From: an uncultured Collinsella sp.
Lineage (GTDB): Bacteria; Actinomycetota; Coriobacteriia; Coriobacteriales; Coriobacteriaceae
NCBI GenBank assembly: GCA_900545745.1
Contig: URAD01000012.1
Location: forward strand, 1 to 49,534
Direction: 5' to 3'
DNA length: 49,534 nucleotides
This document shows positions 30,922 through 39,424 of this stretch, in pieces (position 1 is the first letter of the stretch; each line of letters opens with the position of its first letter). The position numbers and the translations under genes are program-made. The notes below the pieces were generated by a model. It was not told where the DNA came from. It saw nothing but the letters and a program-made list of their open reading frames with translations, and did not search any database.

Positions 30922-31707
30922 TTATGCGGCGGAGGAGGCGTCGTCCTCGTCCAGGGCGGCGAAGAGTTTCTTGCCGTCGAGCAGGCGCGTGCTGACGTTT
31001 CTCATACGGGCGATCTCGACGGTGCGCAGCGTATCGTCGGTGCCTCGGGCGTCGTAGACCGTTCCCAGCAGATACGAGATGCCATCGCGCTGCCTGATGG
31101 CAAAGGGACGGAGTGTCATCCGTGCTGCTTCGGTTTCGCCGCGTGTCGTGACGCTCGAAATATCAAAACTCACCGTGGTTCCGTGGTCGATGGCCTGCTC
31201 GACGAGCTCGCACGTGTCGATGCGCTTGATGGGCGTGCGTGTTGCCTTGGTAGCCTTGCTGCCTGCGCTTGGAGCGGGTTCGGGTGTATCGAGGTAGCCG
31301 CGAACGTCGGCGCTCGCCATGGCAACTAAGTGCTGCGCCATGCTCTTGCGGATAGCGATAGGCGTGGAGCGGTTGCGCATGACCATACCGTGGAGCCGGA
31401 TGATCTCTTCATCGGTGAGCGGGCGGGTAAGAAGTTTGTAGCCCACGCCGCGTTTGTACTCAATTTCGTATCCGGCATGGCGAAGCGCGGAGATGGCGGT
31501 GTAGATGCTGCGCCGCGCCGCCGAGATGGGCATGCGGGCGGGGTCGTCGGGATGGGCGAGGCGCCGGATCAACTCATCGGAAAGCATGGCCTTGTCTTCG
31601 CCGGTGTTTTCGCTCAAGAGCTGCAGGATGCGAACGGCGCGATAGGCTGCCATCGAGGCGGCGCCCCTCGTCGTGGTGTCGTAGGTTTCAACAGCGGCTT
31701 CGGTCAT
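30922..31707 (-). CDS. YafY/WYL-like transcriptional regulator
   Basis: A 261-residue protein with an N-terminal winged helix (RAVRILQLLSENTG, then SIYTAISALRHAGYEIEY) and a C-terminal WYL-type domain (MTLRPFAIRQRDGISYLLG, then DTLRTVEIARMRNV), although the WYL triad itself is altered. Such proteins sense ligands and repress or activate nearby genes. ATG 31707 is used, with AAAGGAC 11 nt upstream; GTG 31716 is the alternative. It may control the ABC transporter that begins 160 bp downstream. Confidence 0.78.
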   Translation of the reverse strand: MTEAAVETYDTTTRGAASMAAYRAVRILQLLSENTGEDKAMLSDELIRRLAHPDDPARMPISAARRSIYTAISALRHAGYEIEYKRGVGYKLLTRPLTDEEIIRLHGMVMRNRSTPIAIRKSMAQHLVAMASADVRGYLDTPEPAPSAGSKATKATRTPIKRIDTCELVEQAIDHGTTVSFDISSVTTRGETEAARMTLRPFAIRQRDGISYLLGTVYDARGTDDTLRTVEIARMRNVSTRLLDGKKLFAALDEDDASSAA

Positions 31708-31824
31708 CGTGCCCACGTCCTTTCCGTTTTGGGTGGCGACGGTATGGAGCCTAGGACGCGGGGCTTTCCCAGGGGCGCAGGGCGCTCTGGGCGGTCGGTA
31801 GTCGTCGGCAAACGGCGGGTTGAG

Positions 31825-31887
31825 TTTTCAACAGCCCTGCTCAACTGACCAAAAACTTGCCAAAAGCTTGACGGATGCTGTTGAAAA
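31825..31887. repeat. Spaced 11-bp inverted repeat upstream of the WYL regulator
   Basis: ttttcaacagc (31825-31835) and gctgttgaaaa (31877-31887) are perfect inverted copies 41 bp apart, in the intergenic space where the regulator's promoter should be. It may be an operator pair or DNA-loop site. Confidence 0.45.
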
Positions 31888-31920
31888 AAAGCGTCTCTCG
31901 ACCGATGTCGAGAGACGCTT
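31884..31920 (-). terminator. asnS terminator
   Basis: aagcgtctctcga (31889-31901) and tcgagagacgctt (31908-31920), 13-bp perfect stem; on the minus strand TTTTTTT follows. Confidence 0.92.
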
Positions 31921-31966
31921 ATGCGATGAGCGTTGGCGTGTGGCGACGCGAGCTAGCGTCCGACGA

Positions 31967-33370
31967 TTAGAAGTCGGCGTTGCCCACGGTGCGCGGGTGC
32001 GGCAGGACGTCGCGGATGTTGCCCACGCCGGTCAGATACATGACCAAGCGCTCGAAGCCCAGACCGTAGCCGGCGTGCTTGCAGGAACCGTAGCGGCGCA
32101 GGTCAAGGTAGTACTTGTACTGCTCGGGATTCATGCCCAGGTCCTTGATGCGGGCCTCGAGCAGATCCAGGCGCTCCTCGCGCTGGGAGCCGCCGATAAT
32201 CTCGCCGATACCGGGAACCAGGCAGTCGGCGGCGGCGACGGTCTTGCCGTCCTCGTTCATGCGCATGTAGAACGCCTTGATCTCGGCCGGGTAGTCGGTC
32301 ACGAAGGTCGGGCGCTTAAAGTGCTCCTCGGTCAGGAAGCGCTCGTGCTCGGTCTGCAAGTCGATGCCCCAGCTGACGGGGTAATCAAACTGGTGGCCAG
32401 CAGCGACTGCCTGCTCCAGGATCTCGACGGCCTCGGTGTAGGTAACGCGGGCAAAGTCGGAGTTGGCGACATGGTCCAGGCGCTCGAGCAGACCCTTGTC
32501 CACAAACTTGTTGAGCATATTGAGCTCGTCGGGGCAGGTTGCCATGACGTCCTTGAGGACATACTTGAGCATGGCCTCGGCGTTATCCATGTAGTCGTTA
32601 AGGTCGGCAAAGGCCATCTCGGGCTCGATCATCCAAAACTCGGCGGCGTGGCGCGTGGTGTTGGAGTTCTCGGCACGGAAAGTGGGGCCAAAGGTGTACA
32701 CGTCGCCAAAGGCCATGGCAAAGTTCTCGGCATTGAGCTGGCCGGACACGGTGAGGCTCGCATGCTTGCCAAAGAAGTCCTGGCTCCAGTCGACCTCGCC
32801 GGACTCGGTGAGGGGCGGATTTTTGGGGTCGAGTGTGGTCACGCGGAACATCTCGCCGGCGCCCTCGCAGTCACTCGTGGTGATGATGGGGGTGTTGACG
32901 TAGACAAAACCCTGCTCCTGGAAGAAGCGGTGGATGGCGGCAGCCGCGACAGAGCGGATGCGGAACACGGCGCGGAACAGGTTGGTGCGCGGGCGCAGGT
33001 GCTGCTGGGTGCGCAGGAACTCGACGGTTGCGCGCTTCTTCTGCAGCGGGTAATCCGGGGCGCTCGTGCCCTCGACCTCGATGGAAGTGGCAGAAAGCTC
33101 GAAAGGCTGGGGTGCATCGGGGGTCAGTTTGACGGTGCCGGTGCAAATGAGTGCGGCCGAGACGTTTTGATGGGCGATCTCGTCGTAGTTGTCGAGTGCC
33201 TCGCGGTTCATGACGACCTGCAGGTCGCGGAAGCAGCTGCCGTCGTTGAGCGTAACAAAGCCAAAGTTCTTCATGTCGCGGACGGACTTGACCCAGCCGG
33301 CGACGGTGACGGTCTGGCCGCCGAGCGACTCGGCATCGGCATAGAGCTGCGCGATTTTGGTGCGGTTCAC
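31967..33370 (-). CDS. asnS: Asparaginyl-tRNA synthetase
   Basis: A 467-residue class IIb synthetase. The N-terminal OB fold (GQTVTVAGWVKSVRDMKNFG) binds the anticodon; the catalytic core has TTSDCEGAGEMF, SVSGQLNAENFA-like LTVSGQLNAE, GPTFRAENSNTTRHAAEFW (motif 2) and GYGLGFERLVMYLTG (motif 3). Direct AsnRS means no need for the amidotransferase route for tRNA-Asn. GTG 33370 is preferred for its GGAGG just upstream; ATG 33382 is an alternative that adds four residues. Confidence 0.96.
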   Translation of the reverse strand: MNRTKIAQLYADAESLGGQTVTVAGWVKSVRDMKNFGFVTLNDGSCFRDLQVVMNREALDNYDEIAHQNVSAALICTGTVKLTPDAPQPFELSATSIEVEGTSAPDYPLQKKRATVEFLRTQQHLRPRTNLFRAVFRIRSVAAAAIHRFFQEQGFVYVNTPIITTSDCEGAGEMFRVTTLDPKNPPLTESGEVDWSQDFFGKHASLTVSGQLNAENFAMAFGDVYTFGPTFRAENSNTTRHAAEFWMIEPEMAFADLNDYMDNAEAMLKYVLKDVMATCPDELNMLNKFVDKGLLERLDHVANSDFARVTYTEAVEILEQAVAAGHQFDYPVSWGIDLQTEHERFLTEEHFKRPTFVTDYPAEIKAFYMRMNEDGKTVAAADCLVPGIGEIIGGSQREERLDLLEARIKDLGMNPEQYKYYLDLRRYGSCKHAGYGLGFERLVMYLTGVGNIRDVLPHPRTVGNADF

Positions 33371-33477
33371 GTATCCTCCCATAACGGTTGAATGATAGCT
33401 ATCCATACAGTTCGATATTCTAGCAGCTCGGCTCATTTGGGCTATACAGATAAGGCATTGGCCGGATGGTTTTTCAA

Positions 33478-33514
33478 ACGAAAAGCGCCCGCGGTCAAAT
33501 GGCCGCGGGCGCTT
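33478..33514 (-). terminator. Terminator of the PTS IIA gene
   Basis: aagcgcccgcgg (33483-33494) and ccgcgggcgctt (33503-33514), 12-bp perfect stem, then TTTTCGTTT on the minus strand. Confidence 0.9.
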
Positions 33515-33551
33515 GACGAGGTGCCTTTTGGCTGTGTGGCGCGGGACTTGG

Positions 33552-34115
33552 CTACTTGGTCTTGGCCACCAGCAGCGGGTCGCCCAGCTTGACGAGCGGG
33601 TTGCCGCCGATAAGCGTTCCGGACTCGCCGACATGGTCGATGCTCTTAAGACGGTCGAGCTCGGAGACGATGACGGTCACGATGTCCTCGTGACCAGCGG
33701 CCTTAATGGCCTCGCGGTCGAAGCTGATGAGCGGCTGGCCTGCCTTGACCACATCGCCCATCTCGACAAAGCGGGCAAAACCCTTGCCGTTCATTTCCAC
33801 GGTACCCAGGCCAACATGGATAAACACGCGAAGACCGTCCTCGGTGATCATGCCAATGGAGTGGTTGGTGACAGTGGTGGCACCGATGCGGCCGTTGGCG
33901 GGCGCATAGATGGTGCCGGTAATGGGCTCGATGCCATAGCCCTGGCCAAGCATGCCCGAGGCGATCGTCTCGTCGGGAACCTCGTCCAGGTTGACGAGCA
34001 CGCCGTTAACGGGGGCATAGATGACGCCTTCGCGGGTGGCGAAGCTTGCTGCGGGCGGAACGGACGCCTCGCCGGTCGAGGTGAAGGTGGACTTAAGCGA
34101 ATCGAGCAGACCCAT
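33552..34115 (-). CDS. crr: PTS glucose-type IIA component
   Basis: A 187-residue stand-alone EIIA of the glucose family. VTNHSIGMITEDGLRVFIHVGL holds both active-site histidines in spaced motifs (His85 in TNHSIG, phosphorylated His100 in FIHVGLGTVEM); GKGFARFVEMGDVVKAGQPL is the conserved C-terminal part. It passes phosphate from HPr to a IIBC partner that is not in this window; it may also have regulatory roles. ATG 34115 follows GGAGG. The promoter region carries a LacI-type palindrome. Confidence 0.92.
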   Translation of the reverse strand: MGLLDSLKSTFTSTGEASVPPAASFATREGVIYAPVNGVLVNLDEVPDETIASGMLGQGYGIEPITGTIYAPANGRIGATTVTNHSIGMITEDGLRVFIHVGLGTVEMNGKGFARFVEMGDVVKAGQPLISFDREAIKAAGHEDIVTVIVSELDRLKSIDHVGESGTLIGGNPLVKLGDPLLVAKTK

Positions 34116-34161
34116 AGTTGCCTCCAACTTAAATAGGCGCATATCGCGCGTTTGGTTTGCC

Positions 34162-34196
34162 GGAAACGTTTCATATGTGTTTCGCGGCTTGGTCAA
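34162..34196 (-). promoter_or_regulatory. crr promoter region with LacI-type operator
   Basis: GAAACGTTTC (34163-34172) is a perfect palindrome with the central CG typical of LacI/CcpA-family sites, 47 bp upstream of the ATG. On the minus strand TTGACC (34196-34191) lies upstream with TATGAA about 15 bp further on, a weak promoter match. Confidence 0.45.
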
Positions 34197-34312
34197 CGCC
34201 CCCTATTCTACGCTGCTCAGCGATACCTCTGAGCTGGGATTATGTGATATATCAGTTAAAGGGAAACTTATTGCTGGTGTGTTTCTGCGCCACGGGTTCA
34301 AGTGGGGTACGC

Positions 34313-34346
34313 TTGAAGGCGAAAAACAAAGGCGCATAATTTGCGC
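34313..34346 (+). promoter_or_regulatory. Promoter of the esterase gene
   Basis: TTGAAG (34313-34318), 16-bp spacer, CATAAT (34335-34340). A short palindrome GCGCA...TGCGC (34332-34346) covers the -10. The start codon is 14 bp downstream of it, with AAGGGAG between. Confidence 0.5.
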
Positions 34347-34359
34347 GAAGGGAGCACAT

Positions 34360-35259
34360 ATGATTGTCGAGAACCATGCGCTGTGGGGCGAGGAGCCGAC
34401 CGAGGATTATCCGGCGACGTTTACGTATTTGGGTGCCGAGCCGCTGCCCGATAAACCGAATGGCCGCCGCCCCGCGGTGATCATCTGCGGCGGAGGCGGG
34501 TTTACGCATATCGCTCCGCACGAGCAGGACCCGGTGGCGTTTGCATTTTTGGATTGCGGCTACCAGGCCTTTGTGCTCAACTATGTCACGAGTTCTACGG
34601 GTGACGTGAGCTTTCCGCACCCCCAGGCAGATCTTGCCAAGATGGTCGCCACGGTGCGCGCCAACGCCGACGAGTGGCATGTCGATCCTAAGCGCGTGTG
34701 CGTCGTGGGCTTTTCTGCTGGCGGCATGATTTGCGCCTCGCTGGCAACACAGTGGAAGACCGGCCCCTTTGCGGCACTTGCCGGGGCGCGTCCGGACGAC
34801 ATTCGTCCCGATGCCGTGGTGCTGGGCTATCCATTGCTCGACTTTGCCTATGTGCGCGACATGCAGACGCGCGATCCGCGCATTGACTTGCGCGTGCCCA
34901 AGACGGGCGGCAAGACGGGACGCGATTTGCTCAACGACTACCTGTCGATGGTGACGGGCGGCGAGGCAACTGACGAGCATCTGGCCGACATCTGCCCCAC
35001 CACGCATGTTTCGCGTCAGATGCCACCGACCTTTGTGTGGGGCGTGTCCGACGACAAGACGGCGCCGATCGCGCAGGTATACCCGTTTGCGCAGCGCATG
35101 GCCGAGGAGGGCGTTGCATGCGAGATGCACGTCTTCGACCAGGGTGGTCACGGCCTTTCGCTCGGCAACGCCAACACCGCGGTCGACAACGAGGACAAGC
35201 AGGTGGCGGTCCGTCCCTGGATCCGCCTAGCCTTCCGCTTTCTGGAGCGCCATCTGTAA
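34360..35259 (+). CDS. Alpha/beta-hydrolase, acetyl-esterase type
   Basis: A 299-residue serine hydrolase without signal peptide. The oxyanion-hole region is VIICGGGGFTHIAPHE, the nucleophile elbow VVGFSAGGMI places Ser119, and Asp231 or 232 (WGVSDDKTAP) and His264 (QGGHGLSLG) complete the triad. This is the BD-FAE/xylan acetylesterase-like group that removes acetyl or short acyl groups from sugars. ATG 34360 follows AAGGGAG. The gene is transcribed away from crr, and both could serve carbohydrate use, but the substrate is unknown. Confidence 0.87.
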   Translation: MIVENHALWGEEPTEDYPATFTYLGAEPLPDKPNGRRPAVIICGGGGFTHIAPHEQDPVAFAFLDCGYQAFVLNYVTSSTGDVSFPHPQADLAKMVATVRANADEWHVDPKRVCVVGFSAGGMICASLATQWKTGPFAALAGARPDDIRPDAVVLGYPLLDFAYVRDMQTRDPRIDLRVPKTGGKTGRDLLNDYLSMVTGGEATDEHLADICPTTHVSRQMPPTFVWGVSDDKTAPIAQVYPFAQRMAEEGVACEMHVFDQGGHGLSLGNANTAVDNEDKQVAVRPWIRLAFRFLERHL

Positions 35260-35285
35260 GAGGACGGGCATCCCAGCCCTTCAAT

Positions 35286-35360
35286 AACTTGCGGTGAAAT
35301 AGCTCCGATCTGGGGCATCAACCAGCCCATCCAGGAACTATTCCACCGCAACTTTGTTTT
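35286..35360 (+). repeat. TTGCGGTGAAATA stem-loop element, copy 2
   Basis: ACTTGCGGTGAAATAGCTCC (35288 on) pairs with GGAACTATTCCACCGCAACT (35334-35353), and TTTGTTTTTG follows, so here it can serve as the esterase terminator. An inner segment (GATCTGG with CCAGG) lengthens the stem. Confidence 0.82.
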
Positions 35361-35365
35361 TGATG

Positions 35366-35573
35366 TCCCGTCTGGAAACTGCATCCCAGTTTTGCCTTTC
35401 AAGGTGGGACGCAGTTTCCCATAGGGCCTCGACTGGGAAAGCACGTCCCGTTTCGAGCGGGGATTCTGGGATGCATTTTCCGTAAGAGGCCTGTTAGGGA
35501 AACCATATCCCGTTTCGAGCCAGAATTCTGGGATGTAGTTTCCCCGAGAGGCCTCATCGGGAAACTATGGCCC
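35366..35573. repeat. Tandem 62-bp palindromic repeats, three full units and one half
   Basis: Full units begin at 35406, 35468 and 35530, an exact 62-bp period. Each has left arm GGGAYGYAKTTTCC and right arm GGGAAANCAYRTCCC (right arms at 35435, 35497 and 35559) around a loop with AGGCCT or GGGCCT. A lone right arm at 35373-35387 is in register, so a fourth unit has lost its left half where copy 2 of the TTGCGGTGAAATA element ends. No gene is seen in 35260-35732. Confidence 0.85.
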
Positions 35574-35612
35574 TGAACTCTCCTGCCTGTCCCCATCGCA
35601 CCGATCTGTCGA

Positions 35613-35642
35613 TTGAACGTCGTTGTGTGTTCGCGCTATCAT
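35613..35642 (+). promoter_or_regulatory. feoAB promoter
   Basis: TTGAAC (35613-35618), 18-bp spacer, TATCAT (35637-35642). An alternative -10 is TACAAT (35650-35655). Confidence 0.5.
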
Positions 35643-35657
35643 GCATGGTTACAATTG

Positions 35658-35690
35658 GTTAGCCATGGCAAACGGTTAGCCATGGTGAAC
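35658..35690 (+). promoter_or_regulatory. Tandem metal-repressor-like operators of feoAB
   Basis: Two 16-bp near-palindromes, gttagccatggcaaac (35658-35673) and gttagccatggtgaac (35675-35690), are set 17 bp apart just downstream of the promoter. Their GTTAGCC..GGC.AAC symmetry recalls DtxR/IdeR/MntR sites (TTAGGnnnnCCTAA type) more than Fur boxes. Control by iron of a ferrous-iron importer would fit. Confidence 0.6.
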
Positions 35691-35732
35691 ATAAATACAA
35701 CGCCCTGTGGGCGCCGGGGGAGGAACACGGAC

Positions 35733-38093
35733 GTGAAGCTCGATACACTCGAGATTGGAAAGGACGCCGTTGTCGCATCGGTGGCATCGGACGATCAGGC
35801 ACTCCGACAGCATATTTTGGACATGGGTCTAACGCCGGGCACCGAAGTCACCATGATGAAGTACGCCCCCATGGGCGATCCGCTCGAGATCCGCCTGCGT
35901 GGCTACGAGTTGACACTGCGCAAGGACGATGCCGCTCGCATCGAGCTCGTGGGTATTCACGACACCGATACGGGTCCGCGCGCTAACGCCGCAATCGGCA
36001 CGACGGAGCATCCGGCCCTGGGCGAGGGGACGTATTCGCCCCGTGCGGCAAAGACGGCCGTGCCCGAGGGCGCGCCGCTGCACTTTGCCCTCGCCGGCAA
36101 CCAAAACTGCGGCAAGACCACGTTATTCAACCAGCTGACGGGCTCCAACCAGCACGTCGGTAACTTTCCCGGCGTGACGGTCGACCGCAAAGATGGCACC
36201 ATCCGCAACCACCCCGAGGCAAGCGTTACCGACCTGCCTGGCATCTATTCGCTGTCGCCGTACACGGGCGAAGAGATCGTGAGCCGTCAATTCATCCTTG
36301 ACGAAAACCCCGACGCCATCATCGACATCATCGACGCCACCAATATCGAACGCAACCTGTACCTGACGCTACAGCTTATGGAGCTCGACCGCCCCATGGT
36401 CATCGCGCTCAACATGATGGACGAGGTGACCGCCAACGGCGGCGCCGTGGACGTCAACCTGCTCGAGAGCCTGTTGGGCGTGCCCGTTGTTCCCATTAGC
36501 GCTGCCCGCAACGAGGGTATCGGCGAGTTGGTGGACCACGCCCTGCACGTGGCGCGGTTCCGCGAGCGCCCTGGTCGCCTGGACTTTTGCGTGCCCGACG
36601 GTCCGGACGGCGGTGCGCTGCATCGCTGCATCCACGGCATTGCCAACCTGATCGAGGACCATGCCGTGACGGCGCACATCCCGGTGCGCTTTGCGGCGAC
36701 CAAGCTGGTCGAGGGCGATGAGCTGGTAACCGAGGCGCTTCACCTGGATCGCAATGAGCTCGACGCTATCGAGCACATCATTACCCAGATGGAGGGCGAG
36801 GCCGGCACCGACCGCCTATCTGCGTTGGCCGATATGCGTTTTAGCTTTATCGGCGACGTGTGCGGGCGTTGCGTCGTCAAGCCGCACGAAAGCCGCGAGC
36901 ACGTGCGCTCCGTCAAGATTGACCGCATCCTGACAGGTCGTTACACAGCCATTCCGGCGTTTCTGGTGATCATGGGCCTCGTCTTTTGGCTGACGTTTGG
37001 CGTGATCGGCGCGGCGTTGCAGGGACTCATGGAGGACGGCATCGCTGCCATCATCGCCTCGGCCGATGCGGGCCTCAAGGCGTTCGGCACCAACGACGTA
37101 GTGCGCTCGCTGGCTGTCGACGGCGTGCTTACGGGTGTGGGCAGCGTGCTGACCTTCCTGCCGATTATCGTCGTGCTCTTTTTGTTCCTCTCCATTCTGG
37201 AAGACTCCGGATACATGGCGCGCGTGGCCTTTGTCATGGATAAGGTGTTGCGTCGCTTTGGCCTGTCGGGCCGCAGCTTTGTGCCCATGCTCGTCGGTTT
37301 TGGCTGCACCGTGCCGGCTATCATGTCGACCCGTACGCTCCCATCCGAGCACGACCGCAAGATGACGGTCATGCTCACGCCGTTTATGAGCTGCTCAGCC
37401 AAGTTGCCGGTTTACGGCTTGCTGTGCGGGGCGTTTTTCCCGCAGGCGACGGTTCCCGCCATGGTCTCGCTCTATCTGATCGGTATCGTGGTCGGCTGTA
37501 TCGCGGCTTTGGTGCTCAACCGCACGGCATTTAAGGGCGACCCGGTGCCGTTTATCATGGAGCTTCCCAATTACCGCCTGCCGAGCGTCAAGACGACGGT
37601 GATGCTGGCATGGGATAAGGCCAAGGACTTCATCACCAAGGCCTTTACCATTATCTTTGCCGCTACGGTGGTCATCTGGTTCCTGCAGACGTTCGATATC
37701 CGCTTTAATGTGGTCGCCGACCAGTCGCAAAGCCTGCTTGCCGGTCTGGGTAGCATCATCGCGCCGGTGTTGGCCCCGCTCGGCTTTGGCGACTGGCGCG
37801 CCTCGACGGCGCTCGTCACCGGACTTATCGCCAAGGAGAGTGTCATCTCGACACTCACGGTGCTTTTGGGTGCAACCTCGCCCGCGGCATTGTCAACCAT
37901 GTTTTCGCCGTTTACCGCCTACGTGTTCTTGGTCTTTACGCTGCTGTACCCGCCTTGCGTGGCCGCTATCGGCGCTGTCAAGAGCGAGTTGGGCGCGCGC
38001 TATGCCGTGGCCGTATTCGCGTTTCAGGTCGCCGTTGCCTGGATCGTGGCGTTTGTCGTGCATTCGGCGGGCATATTGCTGGGGTTGGCTTAG
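35733..38093 (+). CDS. feoB: Ferrous iron transport protein, FeoA-FeoB fusion
   Basis: A 786-residue Fe2+ importer. Residues 1-75 are a FeoA (SH3-like) domain starting VKLDTLEIGKDAVV; then the cytosolic G domain of FeoB with AGNQNCGKTT (G1, 121-130; the usual NPNxGKT has Gln for Pro), DLPGIYSL (G3) and LNMMDE (G4); then the membrane core with gate repeats around MARVAFVMDK and GFGCTVPAIMSTR. GTG 35733 is chosen because the FeoA domain starts there and GGGGGAGGA lies upstream; longer starts would translate the operators. Tandem metal-repressor-like sites lie in the leader. Confidence 0.93.
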   Translation: MKLDTLEIGKDAVVASVASDDQALRQHILDMGLTPGTEVTMMKYAPMGDPLEIRLRGYELTLRKDDAARIELVGIHDTDTGPRANAAIGTTEHPALGEGTYSPRAAKTAVPEGAPLHFALAGNQNCGKTTLFNQLTGSNQHVGNFPGVTVDRKDGTIRNHPEASVTDLPGIYSLSPYTGEEIVSRQFILDENPDAIIDIIDATNIERNLYLTLQLMELDRPMVIALNMMDEVTANGGAVDVNLLESLLGVPVVPISAARNEGIGELVDHALHVARFRERPGRLDFCVPDGPDGGALHRCIHGIANLIEDHAVTAHIPVRFAATKLVEGDELVTEALHLDRNELDAIEHIITQMEGEAGTDRLSALADMRFSFIGDVCGRCVVKPHESREHVRSVKIDRILTGRYTAIPAFLVIMGLVFWLTFGVIGAALQGLMEDGIAAIIASADAGLKAFGTNDVVRSLAVDGVLTGVGSVLTFLPIIVVLFLFLSILEDSGYMARVAFVMDKVLRRFGLSGRSFVPMLVGFGCTVPAIMSTRTLPSEHDRKMTVMLTPFMSCSAKLPVYGLLCGAFFPQATVPAMVSLYLIGIVVGCIAALVLNRTAFKGDPVPFIMELPNYRLPSVKTTVMLAWDKAKDFITKAFTIIFAATVVIWFLQTFDIRFNVVADQSQSLLAGLGSIIAPVLAPLGFGDWRASTALVTGLIAKESVISTLTVLLGATSPAALSTMFSPFTAYVFLVFTLLYPPCVAAIGAVKSELGARYAVAVFAFQVAVAWIVAFVVHSAGILLGLA

Positions 38094-38134
38094 TTATGAA
38101 TTGACGGCGCAACCTCTGTGTATCGAATTGTTTT

Positions 38135-38170
38135 CGGCCCCGCATCTGTACTGACGGATGCGGGGCCGTT
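38135..38170 (+). terminator. feoAB terminator
   Basis: cggccccgcatc (38135-38146) and gatgcggggccg (38157-38168), 12-bp perfect stem, followed by only TT; moderate strength. Confidence 0.7.
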
Positions 38171-38180
38171 GCTATATAAT
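38151..38180 (+). promoter_or_regulatory. Promoter of the MFS gene
   Basis: CTGACG (38151-38156), 18-bp spacer, TATAAT (38175-38180), a perfect -10. The -35 falls in the loop of the feoAB terminator. Confidence 0.6.
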
Positions 38181-38213
38181 CGCCTCCGCTCAAAACGATT
38201 GGAGACGTTATAT

Positions 38214-39410
38214 ATGACTCAGACAAGGCAAGACGGCATCACGCTCAAGCAGTGGCTCCCACTCGTCGGGCTCACCTGCTGTGCGTTCGTGTTCAACACG
38301 TCGGAGTTTATGCCCATTGGCCTTTTGACTGATATCGCCGCGTCGTTCTCGCTCACCGAGGCCCAGGCGGGCATCATGATCTCGGTCTATGCCTGGGGCG
38401 TCATGCTGCTGTCGCTGCCGCTCATGGTGTTCGCCTCGCGCTTTGAGTTCAAGCGGATGCTGCTGGGCGTGCTGGCTGTGTTCTCGCTCGGTCAGTTCCT
38501 GTCCGCTGTGGCGCCGACCTATCCCATCCTGGTCTGCGCGCGCCTGGTGGTCGCTTGCGCACATGCCGTGTTCTGGTCAGTTGCCTCGATTATGGCCTCG
38601 CGCCTGGTCGACACTCGCCACGGCGCGCTCGCCATCAGCATGATCGCTACGGGCTCGTCCATCGCGCAGATCTTTGGCCTGCCTCTCGGTCGCGCCATTG
38701 GCTTGGCCGTGGGCTGGCGCATGACGTTTGCCGTGGTCGGGGGCCTCTCAGCCATCGCGGTCGTCTACCAGGCAGCGGTGTTCCCGGCCATGCCGGCGGG
38801 TGAGCGCTTTACTGTCAAACAGCTGCCCGAGCTGCTCAAGAACCCGCTCCTCATCGCGCTCTACGCAGTCACGGTCTTCATGGCGACCGGCTATTACGCA
38901 AGCTACAGCTATATCGAGCCCTTCCTGGCGCAGGTCGCGCACGTCGATGCGGGCGCCATTACCATGACGCTGACGGCGTTTGGCTGCTCTGGTTTGCTCG
39001 GAAGCTGGCTGTTTGGCCGCCTGTTCGATGGGCATCGCTTCCCGTTCTTGGCTATCACGCTCTCCGGCGTGCCGGTGGCCCTGCTGCTCATGGGGCCGGC
39101 CGCATCGTCGCTCGTGACAGTGCTTGCCGTCTGCGCACTGTGGGGTTGCTGCGCCACGGCCTTTAACGTGGCGTTTCAGGCCGAGCTCATCAAGCACACG
39201 CCGGCAGATTCGTCGGCCGTCGCCATGTCGATCTTCTCGGGCCTGTTCAACCTCGGTATCGGCACGGGTACCGCGATCGGCGGAGCCGTGGTTTCGGGTC
39301 CCGGTATCGCCTGGATCGGCTTTGTGGGCGGGGCGATTGCCGTCGTGGGCGTCATCCTCGCCATCACCGTGCTGTTTCCGGCCATCCGCCGCGCCAAGCC
39401 CGTCGCCTAA
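38214..39410 (+). CDS. MFS transporter, SotB/sugar-efflux (DHA1) type
   Basis: A 398-residue, 12-helix major facilitator. It starts WLPLVGLTCCAFVFNTSEFM, and the sequence NTSEFMPIGLL is typical of the SotB/YdhP/AraJ group that exports sugars or drugs; RFEFKRML after helix 2 is the motif-A loop. ATG 38214 follows TTGGAG; upstream in-frame starts would read through the terminator. A palindromic element follows the stop. Substrate unknown. Confidence 0.88.
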   Translation: MTQTRQDGITLKQWLPLVGLTCCAFVFNTSEFMPIGLLTDIAASFSLTEAQAGIMISVYAWGVMLLSLPLMVFASRFEFKRMLLGVLAVFSLGQFLSAVAPTYPILVCARLVVACAHAVFWSVASIMASRLVDTRHGALAISMIATGSSIAQIFGLPLGRAIGLAVGWRMTFAVVGGLSAIAVVYQAAVFPAMPAGERFTVKQLPELLKNPLLIALYAVTVFMATGYYASYSYIEPFLAQVAHVDAGAITMTLTAFGCSGLLGSWLFGRLFDGHRFPFLAITLSGVPVALLLMGPAASSLVTVLAVCALWGCCATAFNVAFQAELIKHTPADSSAVAMSIFSGLFNLGIGTGTAIGGAVVSGPGIAWIGFVGGAIAVVGVILAITVLFPAIRRAKPVA

Positions 39411-39424
39411 CCATATCCCCTCAT

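Noticed and set aside
31820..33391. Open frame of 523 codons on the plus strand opposite asnS
   Set aside because: Antisense shadow; the minus strand encodes all class II synthetase motifs of AsnRS.
35366..35573. Possible CRISPR array
   Set aside because: The 62-bp units are similar along their whole length, so there are no unique spacers.
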